Shown: positions 17,455 through 26,525, counted from the first letter of the stretch. The stretch is 64,000 bases of DNA from Mucilaginibacter defluvii (GCF_039543225.1 NZ_BAABJI010000004.1:1-64000), one strand, 5' to 3'. Numbers and translations: made by a program. The notes: a model not told the origin generated them from the sequence alone.

Positions 17455-17462
17455 CAAAGATA
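17455..17462 (-). promoter_or_regulatory. yicC promoter (-7 box), leaderless start
   Basis: TATCTTTG on the minus strand is three bases before the ATG at 17451. The start codon is predicted to be at or next to the 5' end of the mRNA. Confidence 0.6.
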
Positions 17463-17553
17463 GGGTTTTTCCTGCTAATAACCGCTTTAACACTTTTTAG
17501 CATCTCCATGCAAAATACTATGGTTATGTTTACGTTGATCTACATATCACTTA

Positions 17554-18312
17554 ATGGGCATCAAAAAATACTTATTGATCGTAGTACTGATCCTGTCAAC
17601 CTTCGCTGTAAAGGCACAGCAGAATACCGTAACGGGCATTGTATACCGTTACAATTCATCAGTACGTATTGCGCAGGCGCTGGTTACTAACCTGAAAACA
17701 AAAACCATCATGATGACGGATGAGCTGGGGATCTTCAACATAAAGGCCAACCCGGGCGATACCCTGTTATTTGAAAAGAAAGGTTTTACCAATTACCGGC
17801 AGGTAGCAGGTAGTAACAAAGAGATTGCCGTATACATGGAAGTAATGAGCAGCCATGAGCTTGACGAGGTACGAATTAAGGGCACTACCAAACGGCAGGA
17901 ACTAAGCGAGGTAATGCGCGACTATCGTGGGCAAGGCTCTTTTTTCAATGGCAATCCGCCGGCGCTATTCTTCTTAATGTCGCCGTTAACGGGTTTGTAC
18001 GAACTGTTTGGCAAAACCCCGGGACGGGCAAAACGCTTTGCCAAATTCACAAAAGCCGAACTGGAGCAGGACGAAATAAACCGGCGCTATAATATATCCT
18101 TCATCAAGCGCACATTGGACATTAGCGATGAAGAAGCGGAGAAATTCATTAACTATTACATGCCATCGTATGAAGATATTCGCGCTTGGAATGACTACGA
18201 ATTAATCAGGCGCGTGAAGCGGCAATACGAGTATTACAAAAACAACAAAGACCCGCTGAAGGTAAACCCGTTTGTGGTTAAACCTACCGATACCGCACGA
18301 AGAAGTGATTAA
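17554..18312 (+). CDS. Secreted protein with carboxypeptidase-regulatory-like domain
   Basis: A 252-residue exported protein. A signal peptide (LLIVVLILSTFAVKA) ends before QQNTVTG. Residues about 22-105 form a CarboxypepD_reg-like beta sandwich: GIVYRYNSSVRIAQALVTN, MMTDELGIFNIKANPGDTL, FEKKGFTNYRQV and DEVRIKG. This is the same N-terminal module seen in SusC-like receptors. The rest is charged and helical with FINYYMPSYEDIRAWNDYEL. Such stand-alone modules are common in Bacteroidota, and their role is not known. It is divergent from yicC. Confidence 0.78.
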   Translation: MGIKKYLLIVVLILSTFAVKAQQNTVTGIVYRYNSSVRIAQALVTNLKTKTIMMTDELGIFNIKANPGDTLLFEKKGFTNYRQVAGSNKEIAVYMEVMSSHELDEVRIKGTTKRQELSEVMRDYRGQGSFFNGNPPALFFLMSPLTGLYELFGKTPGRAKRFAKFTKAELEQDEINRRYNISFIKRTLDISDEEAEKFINYYMPSYEDIRAWNDYELIRRVKRQYEYYKNNKDPLKVNPFVVKPTDTARRSD

Positions 18313-18327
18313 TTATTTGTGAGAACG

Positions 18328-19053
18328 TTAAATGCCTAAAGCCTCACAGGCTTTTTCGGCCGATAGTTTTTCCGCATTTTTCTTGCTGAACTCCTTACCA
18401 AGGCCAAGTGGCTCTCCATCAATAATAGTTTGTATGGTGAACAATTTGGTGCTTTCACCTTCCTGGTTACTAACCAGATCGAAACTGATATCCTTACCAT
18501 GCCGTTGGCACCACTCAATAAGCTTGCTCTTGAAGTTGGTTTCGGTCATTTCCAGCGTGTGGATATCGATATGCGATTTAATGATGTGGTTGATCAGAAA
18601 ATCTTTGGTAAACTCGTAGCCTTTATCCAGATACACAGCTCCGATAAGCGCCTCAAAGGCATCGCCAAGTAATGAACCCTGCCTGCCGGTACTCAGTATA
18701 CGTGTATCATACTCCACCAATTGCTCAAAGCCCAGCTTACGGCCCAGTTGATTAAGATTTACCCGGCTCACGATTTTGGAACGTAGCTCGGTTAAAAAGC
18801 CTTCGTCCTTATAAGGGTATAATTTAAAAAGCACCTCGGCCACAACGCTACCCAATACAGCATCACCCAGAAACTCCAAACGTTCGTTGCTGTTCTTTAC
18901 GCCGTTCTTTACGTTTTGCGCTACCGATTTGTGGCGAAATGCCATACGGTATAAAGACAAATTGCCCGGCACGAAGCCGAGCAAGTTCTTTAATGTTTTA
19001 ACGTATTTTCTGTTAGGCGATAGATAAAGCTTGTAAAACCGATTTATAGGCAT
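18328..19053 (-). CDS. rnc: Ribonuclease III
   Basis: A 241-residue double-strand-specific endoribonuclease that matures rRNA. The signature NERLEFLGDAVLGSVVAEVL (about 55-74) is intact, and the second acidic site is GDAFEALIGAVYLDKGYEF. The double-stranded RNA binding domain (about 165-241) shows FKSKLIEWCQ and GKEFSKKNAEKLSAEKACEA. It follows fabF by nine bases as the last gene of acpP-fabF-rnc, a conserved arrangement. Confidence 0.95.
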   Translation of the reverse strand: MPINRFYKLYLSPNRKYVKTLKNLLGFVPGNLSLYRMAFRHKSVAQNVKNGVKNSNERLEFLGDAVLGSVVAEVLFKLYPYKDEGFLTELRSKIVSRVNLNQLGRKLGFEQLVEYDTRILSTGRQGSLLGDAFEALIGAVYLDKGYEFTKDFLINHIIKSHIDIHTLEMTETNFKSKLIEWCQRHGKDISFDLVSNQEGESTKLFTIQTIIDGEPLGLGKEFSKKNAEKLSAEKACEALGI

Positions 19054-19062
19054 TCAAAAAAC

Positions 19063-20319
19063 TTAATCTTCGTACTTTTTAAATATTACAGATGCGTTAT
19101 GGCCACCAAAACCAAAACCATTACTTTGTACGGCCCTCATGCCTTCGCGTTTCTGGGCTGTGTTAAAAGTAAAGTTAATGCGAGGGTCAAACGCCGGATC
19201 ATCAGTAAAGTGATTGATGGTTGGCGGGATGATGCCGTGTTTAAGCGCCAGAATTGAAGCAATTGCCTCAACAGCACCGGCAGCACCCAGCAAGTGCCCT
19301 GTCATTGATTTGGTTGAGCTGATATTGATGCGGTAAACATCTTCACCATACACGTCCTGTATAGCTTTAACTTCCTGCGGGTCACCAATTGGGGTTGATG
19401 TGCCATGCACGTTTACATAATCAATATCGGCGGGGGTCATACCTGCATCTTCAAGCGCGGCAATCATTACACGGGCAGCGCCCAAGCCCTCAGGGTGCGG
19501 GGCTGTCATGTGGTATGCATCGGCACTCATGCCGCCACCTACCATTTCGGCGTAAATTTTAGCGCCACGTGCCAGTGCATGCTCAAGCTCTTCCAGTATA
19601 ATGGTACCTGCACCCTCGCCGGCCACAAAACCGTCGCGGTCAAGGTCAAACGGCCTTGATGCGGTTGCAGGATCATCATTACGTGTTGAAAGGGCATGCA
19701 TGGCATTAAAACCGCCAATACCAGCTTCATTGATAATCGCTTCTGATCCGCCTGTTATAAACATATCAGCCTTACCCAGGCGAATATAATTGAAGGCATC
19801 AATAAGCGAGTTATTTGATGAAGCACATGCTGATACGGTTGAAAAGTTTGGCCCGCGCAAACCATATTTAATTGAAATATGGCCCGGCGCTATGTCCGCA
19901 ATCATTTTTGGAATAAAGAACGGATTGAAACGCGGCGTACCATCACCTTTTGCAAAATTGGTTACCTCATCCAAAAAAGTTTTAAGGCCGCCAATGCCTG
20001 ACCCCCAGATAACACCGATACGATTAGTATCAAGCGCTTCAAAGTTCAGCTCAGCATCCTTTATAGCCTCTTCGGTTGAAAATAACGCGTATTGTACAAA
20101 CGGATCGAGTTTACGTGCGTCCTTACGGCCCAGAAAAGCATCCGCATCAAAGCCCTTTACTTCGCAGGCAAACTGGGTTTTGAAGTTCGTTGCATCAAAA
20201 CCCTTTATCAAGGCAGCACCACTTACCCCATTGATCAACCCGTTCCAGTATTCTGCAACATTGTTACCAATTGGAGTAAGTGCTCCAAGCCCCGTTACTA
20301 CTACTCTTTTAAACTCCAT
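19063..20319 (-). CDS. fabF: Beta-ketoacyl-ACP synthase II
   Basis: A 418-residue condensing enzyme that elongates acyl-ACP with malonyl-ACP. It begins KRVVVTGLGALTPIGNN. The nucleophile Cys is in TVSACASSNNSLIDAF, and the two histidines are in VNVHGTSTPIGDPQE and STKSMTGHLLGAAGAVE. The closing NGFGFGGHNASVIFKK is typical. It is 18 bases behind acpP and nine before rnc, so acyl carrier and enzyme are co-expressed. Confidence 0.96.
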   Translation of the reverse strand: MEFKRVVVTGLGALTPIGNNVAEYWNGLINGVSGAALIKGFDATNFKTQFACEVKGFDADAFLGRKDARKLDPFVQYALFSTEEAIKDAELNFEALDTNRIGVIWGSGIGGLKTFLDEVTNFAKGDGTPRFNPFFIPKMIADIAPGHISIKYGLRGPNFSTVSACASSNNSLIDAFNYIRLGKADMFITGGSEAIINEAGIGGFNAMHALSTRNDDPATASRPFDLDRDGFVAGEGAGTIILEELEHALARGAKIYAEMVGGGMSADAYHMTAPHPEGLGAARVMIAALEDAGMTPADIDYVNVHGTSTPIGDPQEVKAIQDVYGEDVYRINISSTKSMTGHLLGAAGAVEAIASILALKHGIIPPTINHFTDDPAFDPRINFTFNTAQKREGMRAVQSNGFGFGGHNASVIFKKYED

Positions 20320-20337
20320 TTAGTTTTATTGGGAGTC

Positions 20338-20574
20338 TTATTTAACGTTTTTCTCAAGGTAAGCGATAGCCTGACCTACAGTGCCGATAGTTTCTGCCTG
20401 ATCATCAGGAATAGCTACGTTAAATTCTTTTTCAAACTCCATGATCAGCTCTACAGTATCTAAAGAGTCGGCACCAAGATCATTGGTGAAGCTTGCTTCA
20501 GGTGTTACTTCACTTTCATCAACACCCAATTTTTCTACGATAATAGCCTTTACTCTTGATGCGATATCAGACAT
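20338..20574 (-). CDS. acpP: Acyl carrier protein
   Basis: A 78-residue acidic helical protein that carries growing fatty-acid chains. The 4'-phosphopantetheine attachment motif LGADSLDTVELIMEFE is intact, with the modified Ser about residue 38. The length is standard. It is the first gene of acpP-fabF-rnc on the minus strand and has a good promoter upstream. Confidence 0.97.
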   Translation of the reverse strand: MSDIASRVKAIIVEKLGVDESEVTPEASFTNDLGADSLDTVELIMEFEKEFNVAIPDDQAETIGTVGQAIAYLEKNVK

Positions 20575-20611
20575 AGTCTTAATAATTTAATGATTAATAA
20601 TTTTTTCGATG

Positions 20612-20641
20612 CAAAGAAAAATAAATTCTGTTAAATATCAA
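20612..20641 (-). promoter_or_regulatory. acpP promoter
   Basis: Minus strand: TTG (20641-20639), a 19-base spacer and TTTCTTTG (20619-20612), which is one mismatch from TAnnTTTG. Confidence 0.6.
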
Positions 20642-20720
20642 ATGTAAAACTTTTGCATAATTATGAGTAACAAAATTTTATCTCAACGGTTTGAATTACT
20701 AATTTTACAAAGCAAAAATA

Positions 20721-21146
20721 ATGATTTTGAACAGGAAAGTATTAAAGTTTGAGATCGATCTGGATTTTATACTGATAGCAATAACCACTTCGTTAAAGGA
20801 TTATCGCATCTGCTACCTTATTAATAAGCACCTCAATTTTAACTTTTGCAAGGCTGCCGATCTTGAAATTGATATAAACGCGGGCAAAGAGCCGGCCTAC
20901 TTCTCTATATATAATGATAGCTGGGAAGCCAGCGAAACCGACTTTTATTTTATTGCCAACAAAGGTGCCGAGGGCTACCTGGTGCCCGAGATGCGGAGTA
21001 CAGACTATTTTATAATGATAAAAAATTATATAGATAGTGATGACCTTGATACACTCGTAACCTCGTTAAATAAGATACCAGAAATAGTTGCCGCCGTAAA
21101 GATTGACCCTAAAAAGTTAAAATCCCGTGAAAATCTACTATTTTAG
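20721..21146 (+). CDS. IPExxxVDY-type small protein upstream of pyk
   Basis: A 141-residue cytosolic protein of a Bacteroidota family often encoded just before pyruvate kinase. It starts KVLKFEIDLDFILIAITTSL, has NDSWEASETDFYFIANKGAE in the middle and ends LNKIPEIVAAVKIDPKKLKS, where the IPE motif that names the family appears. The function is unknown. The family assignment is from memory of motif and position, so moderate. It lies 67 bases before pyk and probably shares its transcript. Confidence 0.7.
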   Translation: MILNRKVLKFEIDLDFILIAITTSLKDYRICYLINKHLNFNFCKAADLEIDINAGKEPAYFSIYNDSWEASETDFYFIANKGAEGYLVPEMRSTDYFIMIKNYIDSDDLDTLVTSLNKIPEIVAAVKIDPKKLKSRENLLF

Positions 21147-21213
21147 CGCCGGATTTTTTGAGTGTTTAACTAACACCATACCTATATTTAAGATACAATA
21201 AATCAACCCATAT

Positions 21214-22647
21214 ATGAAATTAAACTACAACCGAACAAAGATTGTTGCCACGATGGGCCCTGCATCGGCACAAAAAGACGTACTGTTGTCAATGATAAAG
21301 GCAGGCGTTAACGTTTGCCGTCTTAATTTTTCGCACGGTAAAACCGAAGACCACAAAAAAACAATTGACCTGATCCGCGAGATCAACGAGCAATACAAAA
21401 CTAACGTGGCCATCCTTGCCGACTTACAGGGGCCAAAAATTCGTATAGGATTGGTAAAAGACGGCGGTGTGCACCTGGTTAATGGTTCAAAAATTAAAAT
21501 GACCACGCACGAGTGCATCGGAGATGATGATCAGATCTACATCACTTACGAAACTTTTCCGCAGGATGTAAAGGTTGACGAGATTATTTTGCTGGATGAC
21601 GGTAAACTGCAATTGCGCGTGCTTGAAACCAACCGCGTTGATACCGTTATTTGCGAGGTTGTACATGGCGGTATACTTACATCACGCAAAGGTGTTAACC
21701 TGCCAAATACTAAGGTATCTATCCCGAGCTTAACTGAGGAAGACCTTGCTAATCTGCATTTTGCATTGGATAATGACGCTGAGTGGATCGCGCTTTCATT
21801 TGTTCGCGAAGCTGAAGATATTGTACATGCACGCCGTGTGCTTAATTCGCGCAACAGCCCTGCGCGCATCATCGCTAAAATTGAAAAGCCCGAGGCTATC
21901 GATAATATAGACGAAATTATTGCGGTAACCGATGCCATAATGGTTGCCCGTGGCGACCTGGGTGTTGAAATGCCGATGGAGCAAGTACCGTTGCTGCAAA
22001 AAATGATTGCCAGCAAATGCCGCGCGGCCTCAAAACCGGTTATCGTAGCTACGCAGATGCTTGAGTCAATGATCACAACCCCGCGCCCAACCCGCGCCGA
22101 GGTTAACGATGTGGCCAACTCTGTACTTGATGGCGCTGACGCAGTTATGCTGAGCGGTGAAACATCAGTAGGCGAATTCCCGGTTATCGTTATTGAAACT
22201 ATGGCTAAGATAGCCCGCAACGTTGAAGAATTAGGTTATCCGTTCTACAGCAAAAAAGGCAAGCTTGATAACCAGGAGCCAACGTTTTTAAGCAATGCCA
22301 TTTGCGGATCGGCCGTTTACCTTGCCGAGCAAACTGATGCAGCAGGTATTGTAGCCATGACCACTTCAGGTTACACTGCTTTCGAAATTTCAAGCCACCG
22401 CCCTAAAGCGCCAACCTTTATCTTTACATCAAACAAGCAGCTTTTAAATTCATTGAGCCTTGTTTGGGGTGTTAAGGCATTTTATTACGATAAACTGGAC
22501 AGCACTGATCAAACCATCAGCGATGTAAACAACGCGCTGAAATCAGAAAACCTGATCCAGACCGGGGATATCGTAATAAATACGGCATCAGTGCCAATTG
22601 TAACGCAAGGCAAAACCAATATGTTAAAAGTAAGCGTTGTTGAATAA
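21214..22647 (+). CDS. pyk: Pyruvate kinase
   Basis: A 477-residue glycolytic enzyme making pyruvate and ATP from phosphoenolpyruvate and ADP. It shows TKIVATMGPAS, AGVNVCRLNFSHG, ADLQGPKIRIG and the active-site stretch IIAKIEKPEAIDNIDEII. MVARGDLGVEMP and TQMLESMITTPRPTRAEVND follow. The C-terminal allosteric domain is complete. A clear terminator follows. Confidence 0.97.
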   Translation: MKLNYNRTKIVATMGPASAQKDVLLSMIKAGVNVCRLNFSHGKTEDHKKTIDLIREINEQYKTNVAILADLQGPKIRIGLVKDGGVHLVNGSKIKMTTHECIGDDDQIYITYETFPQDVKVDEIILLDDGKLQLRVLETNRVDTVICEVVHGGILTSRKGVNLPNTKVSIPSLTEEDLANLHFALDNDAEWIALSFVREAEDIVHARRVLNSRNSPARIIAKIEKPEAIDNIDEIIAVTDAIMVARGDLGVEMPMEQVPLLQKMIASKCRAASKPVIVATQMLESMITTPRPTRAEVNDVANSVLDGADAVMLSGETSVGEFPVIVIETMAKIARNVEELGYPFYSKKGKLDNQEPTFLSNAICGSAVYLAEQTDAAGIVAMTTSGYTAFEISSHRPKAPTFIFTSNKQLLNSLSLVWGVKAFYYDKLDSTDQTISDVNNALKSENLIQTGDIVINTASVPIVTQGKTNMLKVSVVE

Positions 22648-22671
22648 ACAACCGGATAGCATAAAAACAAG

Positions 22672-22704
22672 AAAAGAGCTGTAAGTAATTGCAGCTCTTT
22701 TTTT
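22672..22704 (+). terminator. Intrinsic terminator after pyk
   Basis: A 10-bp stem AAAAGAGCTG / CAGCTCTTTT runs into a T tract of seven. Confidence 0.82.
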
Positions 22705-22705
22705 G

Positions 22706-22792
22706 TTAGTAGATCCCAGCAGCACAAACCTTTTCAAATAGTTTATCGAGGCTGCCGAAATAGTAATCGTAGTAAGTTCTCACTATTCTCAT
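22706..22792 (-). CDS. Candidate 28-residue aromatic-rich small protein
   Basis: A short open frame starting ATG at 22792 and stopping TAA at 22706-22708. The product begins MRIVRTYYDYYFGSLDKLFE and ends KVCAAGIY. A weak promoter-like arrangement (TTG, then TATATTGC) lies upstream near 22815-22850. The composition looks like a small membrane-associated or interface peptide rather than random translation, but nothing proves expression. It lies between the pyk terminator and the end of the response-regulator gene. Confidence 0.3.
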   Translation of the reverse strand: MRIVRTYYDYYFGSLDKLFEKVCAAGIY

Positions 22793-22870
22793 GGCATTTC
22801 AATTTTCAAGTTTATAGTATATGCAATATAACAAAAACGTTACGATAACAACAATATTTTATTAATTGTT

Positions 22871-23563
22871 TTAATTGATAAGCAGCTTATAACCACGGCC
22901 ATGCACGTTAATTATTTCTACATTCGGGTCGTCTTTCAGGTACTTGCGTATTTTGCTTAAAAACACGTCCATACTGCGGCCGTTAAAGTAATTATCATCA
23001 TGCCATATATTTAGCAGCGCCTCTTCGCGGGTAAGTACCTCATTTTTGCGCATGCACAGCAACCTCAACAATTCAGCCTCCTTGGTTGATAGTTTTTGCA
23101 CCTGTTCGCCAATGATAATTACCTGGCCTTTATAGTCAAAACTATAACGGCCTATCTTAAACTGGGTTTGCTGTTCCTCTGTCTTTTTCTCGCTGTTCTC
23201 TGATCGTTTTAAAAGCGCGTTTATACGTAGCAACAGCTCCTCAATACGGAAGGGCTTGGTGATGTAATCATCGCCCCCCAGGTTAAAGGCCTCGGTCTTA
23301 TCCTCTATCATGCCTTTGGCCGTGGCGAAGATAATGGGAATATGCTGGTTGATCTTCCGGATATCCTTACCCAGCGTAAAGCCGTCTTTTTTAGGCATCA
23401 TTACGTCGAGTATCAGCAAGTCATACGTGCTTTTGGTAAACGCCCTGAGGCCCTCGTCGCCATCTTTACATAATACAACATCAAACTTGCCTTTAAGCTG
23501 CAGGTAATCCTGTAATAGCAAGCCCAAGTTAGGGTCATCTTCAACAAGCAGTATCTTCTTCAT
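22871..23563 (-). CDS. rprY: OmpR-family response regulator (RprY-like)
   Basis: A 230-residue response regulator. The receiver domain shows LLVEDDPNLGLLL, the phospho-acceptor Asp about residue 54 in LLILDVMMPKKDG and IFATAKG for the conserved Thr. It also has DDYITKPFRIEELL with the conserved Lys. The winged-helix output domain shows LSTKEAELLRLLCMRKNEVL and DVFLSKIRKYLKDD, ending VHGRGYKL. It follows its kinase by 16 bases. Kinase and regulator match the RprX/RprY pair of Bacteroides in layout; the specific name is a likely rather than proven match. Confidence 0.88.
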   Translation of the reverse strand: MKKILLVEDDPNLGLLLQDYLQLKGKFDVVLCKDGDEGLRAFTKSTYDLLILDVMMPKKDGFTLGKDIRKINQHIPIIFATAKGMIEDKTEAFNLGGDDYITKPFRIEELLLRINALLKRSENSEKKTEEQQTQFKIGRYSFDYKGQVIIIGEQVQKLSTKEAELLRLLCMRKNEVLTREEALLNIWHDDNYFNGRSMDVFLSKIRKYLKDDPNVEIINVHGRGYKLLIN

Positions 23564-23579
23564 TTGTGGGGTAAGGTAA

Positions 23580-25403
23580 TCATGCCAGCGGGAATTTCAA
23601 TTCAAATTCCGAGCCTTTTTCTTTTTCTGATCGAACGCTGATGGTGCCGTTAAGCTTTTTAACGATAGAATTTACATAGCTCAGGCCCAGGCCAAAGCCT
23701 TTAACATCGTGCAAATTACCGGTAGGTATGCGGTAAAACTGTTCGAATATTTTGGCCTGCTGATCGCGGCTCATGCCTATGCCTTTATCGGCAACTTTAA
23801 TTATGATGCTGCTATTTTTATTCAGGGAGCTTATGCTGATCACCGGCGCATCCTTACTGTATTTGATAGCGTTATCGATCAGGTTATACAGCACATTCGA
23901 GAAATGCAGCTCATCGGCAATAATCATCGGCTTTTCGGCTTCCAGCTCAGTAGTTACTTCAGCGCCGCATTTTTGCAGCTTAAGCGCCATGCTGTCCAGC
24001 ACCAGGCTAACCATCTCGTTCACATCAACCGGTTTGGTGTCGAGCTTAAAGTCATCCTTCTCTAAACGGGCAATGTTTAATACTCTTTCAATATGGCTGC
24101 CCAGGCGCACGTTCTCCTCATATATAATATTGGCCAGGCGCGATACACGGGCTTTGTCGCCTGTCATTTCATCATCTTTAAGCGCTTCGCTGGCTATCAT
24201 GATGGTTGACACCGGGGTTTTAAACTCATGCGTCATGTTGTTGATGAAGTCGATCTTCATCTCTGATATCTTTTTTTGCCTGATAATGGAGAATATAGTA
24301 TATCCGAAGCAAAACACCAGCACCAGCAAAAGACCGGCGGTAGTGGCCATGCTTGCTCCCATCCTGCCCAGTATCAGCGAGCTTTTTTGCGGAAAGGCGA
24401 TCCTGATCTTGCCAGGATCGTTCACCATCTCATTACTAAAAATGGGCGTTTGATAGGTGTTGGCGGCCACAAACACTGGCTTGGTGCCTTTACTGGTATC
24501 CATGGCGTTGGCAAATATCAGCGAATCATTATTAGCGGTAAGCACCTCGTAGCTAAATGGCAGATATATGCCTTTATTATGCAACTCAAATCGCAGCAGC
24601 GAGTCAATCCAAAATTTACTTACCCTCTTGGTAAGCGGCTCGTTGGTTTTACTGTATTCTTCGGCAAGGTTCTCGATCACCGTGGTTTTGGCCGTACTTT
24701 TAACTTCCGGAGCCTCTGTTATTGCCAGGTTTTGCAGCGAATCTACTTCAAGCAGGCGCTTTATTTTATTGAGCTGTTCCTCTTTCCTGATGCGATCCTG
24801 CTCCTGCTGCCAGAGTGGATTAATGCGCGGCACGGATATGATCTGCTTACCAAACTGCGGATCGAGGTAAACATACCGTAGGGTATCGTATTTTTTAACC
24901 TTGATCTTTTTTACACGCTTTTCGGGTTTAAGATCGCGGCGCACCACTTCCGGTATCATGCGGCCATATACATCACCATATTCATCGGTATATTCCTCAA
25001 CCCTTATCCTGAAATTGTATACATCCTGCAGCAGTTCCTCCTGTGTTTTACGCAGGCTCATGCGGTTGAGGCTATCGCGCAGCAGTGCTCGTTTTTTTTG
25101 ATCGAGCTTTTTATTGTTTTTCTTTGGAGCGGGAGTCGCATTAGCGCTTTGCGTAATGGTTATCTGTTTTTGTTTTATCCTTACTATACGGTCGTTATCG
25201 TTCGCCTTGGCATTCAAAAACTTCATGGCATCCTGCTTGGCTACCTTGTTGGCTACATTATTAAGCGCCTCGTTTACGGTCTGGTCAAACAGTTCAGACT
25301 GCATAAGGTATGATTGCCGCAAAAAATAAAATTGCATGGCCATTACCCCCAACAGCGCGAAACCCATCAGGCCAATTATTAATCCTATACTCCTTTTCTT
25401 CAT
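23580..25403 (-). CDS. rprX: Membrane sensor histidine kinase (RprX-like)
   Basis: A 607-residue kinase with an N-terminal membrane segment (IGLIIGLMGFALLGVMAM) and a periplasmic sensor of about 300 residues without a recognised domain. A second segment (TTAGLLLVLVFCFGYTIF, about 355) follows. The H box is INNMTHEFKTPVSTIMIASE (His about 392). N, G1 and G2 boxes follow in LYNLIDNAIKYSKDAP, KVADKGIGMSRDQQAKIFE and GFGLGLSYV. It is co-transcribed with the regulator and divergent from a secreted-protein gene. Confidence 0.9.
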   Translation of the reverse strand: MKKRSIGLIIGLMGFALLGVMAMQFYFLRQSYLMQSELFDQTVNEALNNVANKVAKQDAMKFLNAKANDNDRIVRIKQKQITITQSANATPAPKKNNKKLDQKKRALLRDSLNRMSLRKTQEELLQDVYNFRIRVEEYTDEYGDVYGRMIPEVVRRDLKPEKRVKKIKVKKYDTLRYVYLDPQFGKQIISVPRINPLWQQEQDRIRKEEQLNKIKRLLEVDSLQNLAITEAPEVKSTAKTTVIENLAEEYSKTNEPLTKRVSKFWIDSLLRFELHNKGIYLPFSYEVLTANNDSLIFANAMDTSKGTKPVFVAANTYQTPIFSNEMVNDPGKIRIAFPQKSSLILGRMGASMATTAGLLLVLVFCFGYTIFSIIRQKKISEMKIDFINNMTHEFKTPVSTIMIASEALKDDEMTGDKARVSRLANIIYEENVRLGSHIERVLNIARLEKDDFKLDTKPVDVNEMVSLVLDSMALKLQKCGAEVTTELEAEKPMIIADELHFSNVLYNLIDNAIKYSKDAPVISISSLNKNSSIIIKVADKGIGMSRDQQAKIFEQFYRIPTGNLHDVKGFGLGLSYVNSIVKKLNGTISVRSEKEKGSEFELKFPLA

Positions 25404-25505
25404 CCTTAACTACAAATGTAGGGCAATTACACTTTTTGTTAAGCCATTTAACAATATTTAACAATTAAACTCAACCATTTAACATCTTGGTATTTAGCTA
25501 ATTGA

Positions 25506-25513
25506 TAGCTTTG
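25506..25513 (+). promoter_or_regulatory. -7 box for the secreted protein gene at 25546
   Basis: TAGCTTTG matches TAnnTTTG exactly. It overlaps the GTG of a longer frame at 25513, so that GTG cannot be the start if this promoter is used. This supports ATG 25546. Confidence 0.55.
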
Positions 25514-25545
25514 TGAAAACCAAACGCATACTTAACTCCCATATC

Positions 25546-26457
25546 ATGAAAAAGCTATTATCAAACCCCGGTTTTGAAAGCATATTTGCTTTAAGCCTTG
25601 TAGCCATTATTGGCCTGCCACCGCTGGTATCTGCCCAGGATAAAAATAAAGATGCCGAAAAAATTGTAAATAAGCGCATAGAGGTGCGCATTAAGGATGG
25701 TGATACCACCGTTAACGGCAAAAACATTAAGGACCTGAAAGGTAAAGACCGCGATGAGGCGCTGAGCTACCTGCCGGGTACCAATGGCGCGCATTTTAGC
25801 TTTCGCGATGGTGATAACAAACGCCGGGTTATCATTAAACGCAAAGGCAAGGGCGACGATAAGGACGTGATCATAGAGCGTAGCGACCTGAACAATGGTG
25901 ACATGCGCTTTTTTAGCGACAATGATGTTTTAGTGACCGATAGCCTGGCTAAGAATATCGATATTAAGATCAAAAAGCTGGGCGACCCCGCCATGGCATT
26001 CGATTACCGTAGAAATTGGATAAACGGATCTCCTGAATATACATCCCTAAGATCGGTTAGGCTACCATATAGCTATAATCGCCGAAATACGCAAAGCTTC
26101 AATTATAGCAATGTAGATAATGAGGGCATCAGCACCAACATCAGCTACAAAGTAACTGATGCCCCGAATGCAACCAACCCAAAAACTGGTAATCCCGAAG
26201 CCAACATTCTTAACCTGGAAAGCATTTACCTCACGCCAAACTTCGCTACCGGTAATACCCTACTTAGCTTTACGCTTGACAGCAAAACCGCCGCCGAAGT
26301 AATTTTTAAAAACAGCGACAATAAAGTGTTATGGACAGGCAAAGCTACTGACGGCAAATTTACCAAAGCATTCAGCCTGCCGCTAAACGGCGCATATTAT
26401 CTGACGGTAAAACAAGGTTCAAAATCAGTTACCAAAAGAATTGTTAAGGAAGATTAA
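25546..26457 (+). CDS. Secreted protein with probable T9SS C-terminal sorting domain
   Basis: A 303-residue exported protein. The signal peptide region is FALSLVAIIGLPPLVSA, cut before QDKNKDAE. The middle is charged, with RIEVRIKDGDTTVNGKNIKD and a tract rich in Asn, Asp and Lys. The last 80 residues (LNLESIYLTPNFATGNTLLS, then LDSKTAAEVIFKN, VLWTGKATDGKFTKAFSLPL, GAYYLTVKQGSKSVTKRIV) follow the type IX secretion type-A sorting fold. That fold directs surface display. It is divergent from the RprX-like kinase across 142 bases, hinting at shared control. No catalytic motif is seen. Confidence 0.75.
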   Translation: MKKLLSNPGFESIFALSLVAIIGLPPLVSAQDKNKDAEKIVNKRIEVRIKDGDTTVNGKNIKDLKGKDRDEALSYLPGTNGAHFSFRDGDNKRRVIIKRKGKGDDKDVIIERSDLNNGDMRFFSDNDVLVTDSLAKNIDIKIKKLGDPAMAFDYRRNWINGSPEYTSLRSVRLPYSYNRRNTQSFNYSNVDNEGISTNISYKVTDAPNATNPKTGNPEANILNLESIYLTPNFATGNTLLSFTLDSKTAAEVIFKNSDNKVLWTGKATDGKFTKAFSLPLNGAYYLTVKQGSKSVTKRIVKED

Positions 26458-26477
26458 GCTTTAAACCATATAGCTTT

Positions 26478-26525
26478 AAAAGCCATTTTGACCTGTTTAT
26501 ATCTACCAAGTCGAATGGCTTTTTT
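26478..26525 (+). terminator. Probable intrinsic terminator
   Basis: Arms AAAAGCCATT and AATGGCTTTT, followed by more T. The loop is long (about 26 bases). Confidence 0.6.
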
